DNA of 7,902 nt from Mageeibacillus sp. UBA1193 (GTDB lineage Bacteria; Bacillota; Clostridia; Saccharofermentanales; Saccharofermentanaceae). The stretch's first letter is position 1. Every line of letters starts with the position of its first letter. A model generated the notes under the pieces. It was given only the letters and a program-made list of their open reading frames with translations, searched no databases and was not told the origin of the DNA. The stretch covers positions 5,029 through 12,930 of the forward strand of contig DBYF01000113.1 of the NCBI GenBank assembly GCA_002310155.1, in the 5' to 3' direction. The translations under genes and the position numbers were made by a program. Shown here piece by piece: positions 5,931-7,902 of this stretch.

Positions 5931-6856
5931 GTGCTCTTCTCCCATCTTCCGCACGTCACGCGGTCGTTATCGCCGTAGTCCTTCACGCAGGTAATGTCGA
6001 TGAGGTCATCCGGCATGAGCTCAAGGATCGGGTCGAACTGACTGCATCCGTGCTCGACGGCAAAAACACCGCCGTCCTTGATGTGGCTTCCGATCTCTTC
6101 GAAAATGCGCTTATAGAAGCTCAGTCCGTCGCCACCGTCGGTCAGTGCCAGGTGTGGCTCGTGGTCTCTGACTTCGATGGAGAGCTCCTCCATCTCGTCC
6201 TTCGTGATGTACGGCGGGTTCGAGACGATAAGGTCCGCGGGCGGTGTGTCAGCAGACGGCCAGAGATCGGCGAGCTCGACGCTCCACGCACCGTTCGTTC
6301 CGAGGATCTCTTCAGCATTCTTCTTCGCGAATTCTACCGCTTTCTCCGAGATATCGGTCATTACGAGTTTATACGGGATGTGGCGCTTCTGAAGTTCATG
6401 TGCGACCGTGATTCCGATGATGCCCGTTCCGGTGCAGAGGTCGAAGATCGTAAAAGGTGCTTCAGTATAAACTCTCGGGATTGGTGCGTCAGTACTCGGG
6501 ATCGCGAGGTCATCCACGCGGAGCGCAGTCAATGCAGTCTCGACAAGGATCTCTGTATCAAAGCGCGGGATCAGGACACCTTCTCCGACACTGAACTCGA
6601 GGTCGTAAAAGGGTGCGTGCCCGACGATATATGCGAGGGGTTCTCCCTCGGATCTTCTGCTGAAAACATCATCCAGCTGGTGGATCAGGTCATCCGAGAA
6701 GCAGTCGGCGAGTGCTTTTGACATAGAAAAACGGATCATCGAACGGCTCATGCCCGAGACGGTCTCAAGTACGATCCACGCCTCTGTTTCGGCATCTGTA
6801 ACATTGTTACGGGCCAGAAGATCCGTCTTTTCTTTCAGGTAATCGCTAAGTGTCAA
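5927..6856 (-). CDS. prmC: Peptide chain release factor N5-glutamine methyltransferase (PrmC/HemK)
   Basis: 309 aa from a TTG start. PrmC uses S-adenosylmethionine to methylate the Gln of the GGQ motif in release factors RF1 and RF2, in the cytoplasm. An N-terminal helical domain spans about 1-75. The family signature GEPLAYIVGHAPFYDLEF lies at 71-88, GVLIPRFDTEILVE at 93-106, the SAM-binding motif FDLCTGTGIIGI at 138-149, the catalytic NPPY at 213-216, and GGDGLSFYKRI at 241-251. Residues 111-134 form a slightly long insert before the SAM motif. The longest frame begins at GTG 6883, overlapping the upstream stop, but it has no good ribosome binding site. AGGAGGG (6870-6864) lies 7 nt before TTG 6856, and MTLSDYLKE is the usual PrmC beginning. 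It follows the DUF1385 gene and overlaps DUF951 by 4 nt. No prfA is adjacent inside the window. Confidence 0.96.
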   Translation of the reverse strand: MTLSDYLKEKTDLLARNNVTDAETEAWIVLETVSGMSRSMIRFSMSKALADCFSDDLIHQLDDVFSRRSEGEPLAYIVGHAPFYDLEFSVGEGVLIPRFDTEILVETALTALRVDDLAIPSTDAPIPRVYTEAPFTIFDLCTGTGIIGITVAHELQKRHIPYKLVMTDISEKAVEFAKKNAEEILGTNGAWSVELADLWPSADTPPADLIVSNPPYITKDEMEELSIEVRDHEPHLALTDGGDGLSFYKRIFEEIGSHIKDGGVFAVEHGCSQFDPILELMPDDLIDITCVKDYGDNDRVTCGRWEKST

Positions 6857-6863
6857 CGCGTCG

Positions 6864-6870
6864 CCCTCCT
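6864..6870 (-). promoter_or_regulatory. Ribosome binding site that supports a TTG start for prmC
   Basis: AGGAGGG on the minus strand, 7 nt before TTG 6856-6854. It would lie inside the coding region if the GTG at 6883 were used. Confidence 0.8.
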
Positions 6871-6879
6871 GGGTGCGGG

Positions 6880-7902
6880 TCACCAGATGTCTTCGTTGCT
6901 GTTCTCCGGGATGACGGCCTGAACGGACGCGATCGCGACTTCGATCATGCTGTCGGTCGGTTCCCTGGTGGTCAGGCGCTGGAGCATAAGGCCCGGAGCG
7001 ATAAAGATCTTGCAGAATGCGTTCTGGTCGTGGCGGCCGCAGAAGCGGAGGATCTCATAGGAGATACCGCCGACGAGCGGTACGAGTGCCAGACGGACGA
7101 GCATGTTGACCCACCACTGCGCGACACCGATGAATACGCTGGCGACGCAGAATACGAGGATCGAAACGAGGACTACGATGAACAGGAACGCGGTTCCGCA
7201 TCTCGGATGGAAACGGCTCTGCTTTCTGATGTTCTCGACAGTCAGGTCTTCACCCGCTTCGTAGCAGGCGATGGTCTTATGCTCTGCGCCGTGGTACATC
7301 CAGACGCGTGCGATGTCTTTCATTTTCGATGTCAGGCCGAGGTAAGTAAGGAAGATCACGATACGGATCAGGCCCTCGATGAAGTTCAGGCCGACGTTCA
7401 GGGCGATGGAGTCAGAGCGCTCCGCCGCGAAGAAGTGCAGGCATGTGTCGACGATGAGTCTCGGCAGCAGAATGAACAGAACGACACTGAACATCAAGCC
7501 GAGGACTGCGGCGAAGATCATGACACCGTTGGAGTGCTTGTCTGCAAACTGGTCGAGCTTGCTCGCGGTCTTCTCCTTGGAGGACTTCTTCTCTTCTTTC
7601 GCTTCCTGTACGGTCATCGGCTTATCGTCATCCGGATTCACGGATACGCGCTCAACCACGCGGTCAGCAACTTCCTGCGGATCGCCTTCTTCGGAGATCT
7701 CAGCGGACTTCATGAGTGCCGCGGTACCGGAGATGAGCTGGCGGAAGAAGCGGATGCATCCTCTTACCAGCGGGACTTTCTCGAAGAATGTCTCACTGGC
7801 GCTCTTCTTGATCTCTTCTACATAGATGGAACCATCGGCTTTTCTTACGGCGATGGCTGTACGGCGCGGGCCGCACATCATGATGCCCTCGATCAGGGCC
7901 TG
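6880..7902 (-). CDS. yqhQ: DUF1385 (YqhQ-like) membrane protein, 5' end outside the window
   Basis: 340 residues are visible. The frame continues to the window edge beyond the ATG at 7881, because the upstream codons read QALIEGI, the conserved family start before MMCGPRR. The true start is therefore to the right. Numbered from the ATG at 7881, hydrophobic segments lie at about 118-140, 165-185 and 231-275, the last long enough for two helices. The family signatures are YHGAEHK (196-202), EAGEDLTVENIRKQSRFHPRCGT (208-230), PLVGGISYEILRF (268-280) and PGLMLQRLTTREP (296-308). A charged, Lys/Glu-rich linker lies at about 85-110. YqhQ-like proteins are membrane proteins of poorly known function that are often next to prmC and prfA in Bacillota. 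The stop lies 23 nt before the prmC TTG, so both are probably in one operon. Confidence 0.94.
   Translation of the reverse strand, partial: QALIEGIMMCGPRRTAIAVRKADGSIYVEEIKKSASETFFEKVPLVRGCIRFFRQLISGTAALMKSAEISEEGDPQEVADRVVERVSVNPDDDKPMTVQEAKEEKKSSKEKTASKLDQFADKHSNGVMIFAAVLGLMFSVVLFILLPRLIVDTCLHFFAAERSDSIALNVGLNFIEGLIRIVIFLTYLGLTSKMKDIARVWMYHGAEHKTIACYEAGEDLTVENIRKQSRFHPRCGTAFLFIVVLVSILVFCVASVFIGVAQWWVNMLVRLALVPLVGGISYEILRFCGRHDQNAFCKIFIAPGLMLQRLTTREPTDSMIEVAIASVQAVIPENSNEDIW

Noticed and set aside
5861..6721. 286-codon + strand open frame
   Set aside because: It is antisense to prmC and DUF951, whose family motifs are clear; no motif is seen in the + strand product.
7379..7825. 148-codon + strand open frame
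   Set aside because: It is antisense to the DUF1385 gene, with Ser/Thr/Arg-rich composition and no domain.

Overview
The window looks like ordinary chromosome from an anaerobic Bacillota, most likely a Clostridia/Oscillospiraceae-type bacterium. Evidence for this is the strong AGGAGG-type ribosome binding sites, the YqhQ (DUF1385) - PrmC - DUF951 gene set, and lipoproteins with short signal peptides followed by Lys/Thr/Glu-rich linkers. The genus is not determined. No RNA genes, CRISPR arrays, insertion sequences or phage genes were seen.

Layout. Bases 1-234 (+ strand) hold the last 77 residues of a protein I could not identify; its codon use suggests high expression. A strong hairpin terminator at 262-305 separates it from everything else, which is on the minus strand and converges on it. 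Reading the minus strand from the right: (i) 7902-5712 is a tight housekeeping operon with a YqhQ-like membrane protein (DUF1385, 5' end outside the window), prmC (release-factor glutamine methyltransferase) and a small DUF951 zinc-ribbon protein. (ii) 5678-5650 is a good sigma-A promoter candidate. (iii) 5625-366 is a four-gene set: two related extracytoplasmic lipoproteins (545 and 539 aa), then two related membrane proteins (242 and 365 aa). Each membrane protein has an N-terminal zinc ribbon, a Pro/Gln/Ala-rich linker and three C-terminal transmembrane helices.

The four-gene set is the interesting part. It contains two paralogous pairs in the order lipoprotein, lipoprotein, zinc-ribbon membrane protein, zinc-ribbon membrane protein. 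The lipoproteins share a Lys-rich then Ser/Thr/Glu-rich stalk, a middle region resembling the RsiV-type DUF3298 fold, a Ca-binding-type loop, three aligned cysteines and an SH3-like C-terminal segment. The membrane proteins share the zinc ribbon, the helix layout and a Tyr-rich C-terminal tail. The arrangement suggests an envelope module with an outside-facing part and a membrane part, but no function can be read from the sequence.

Several starts were moved from the longest open frame because the ribosome binding site lies inside it: 2301, 5625, 5930, and the TTG at 6856 for prmC.
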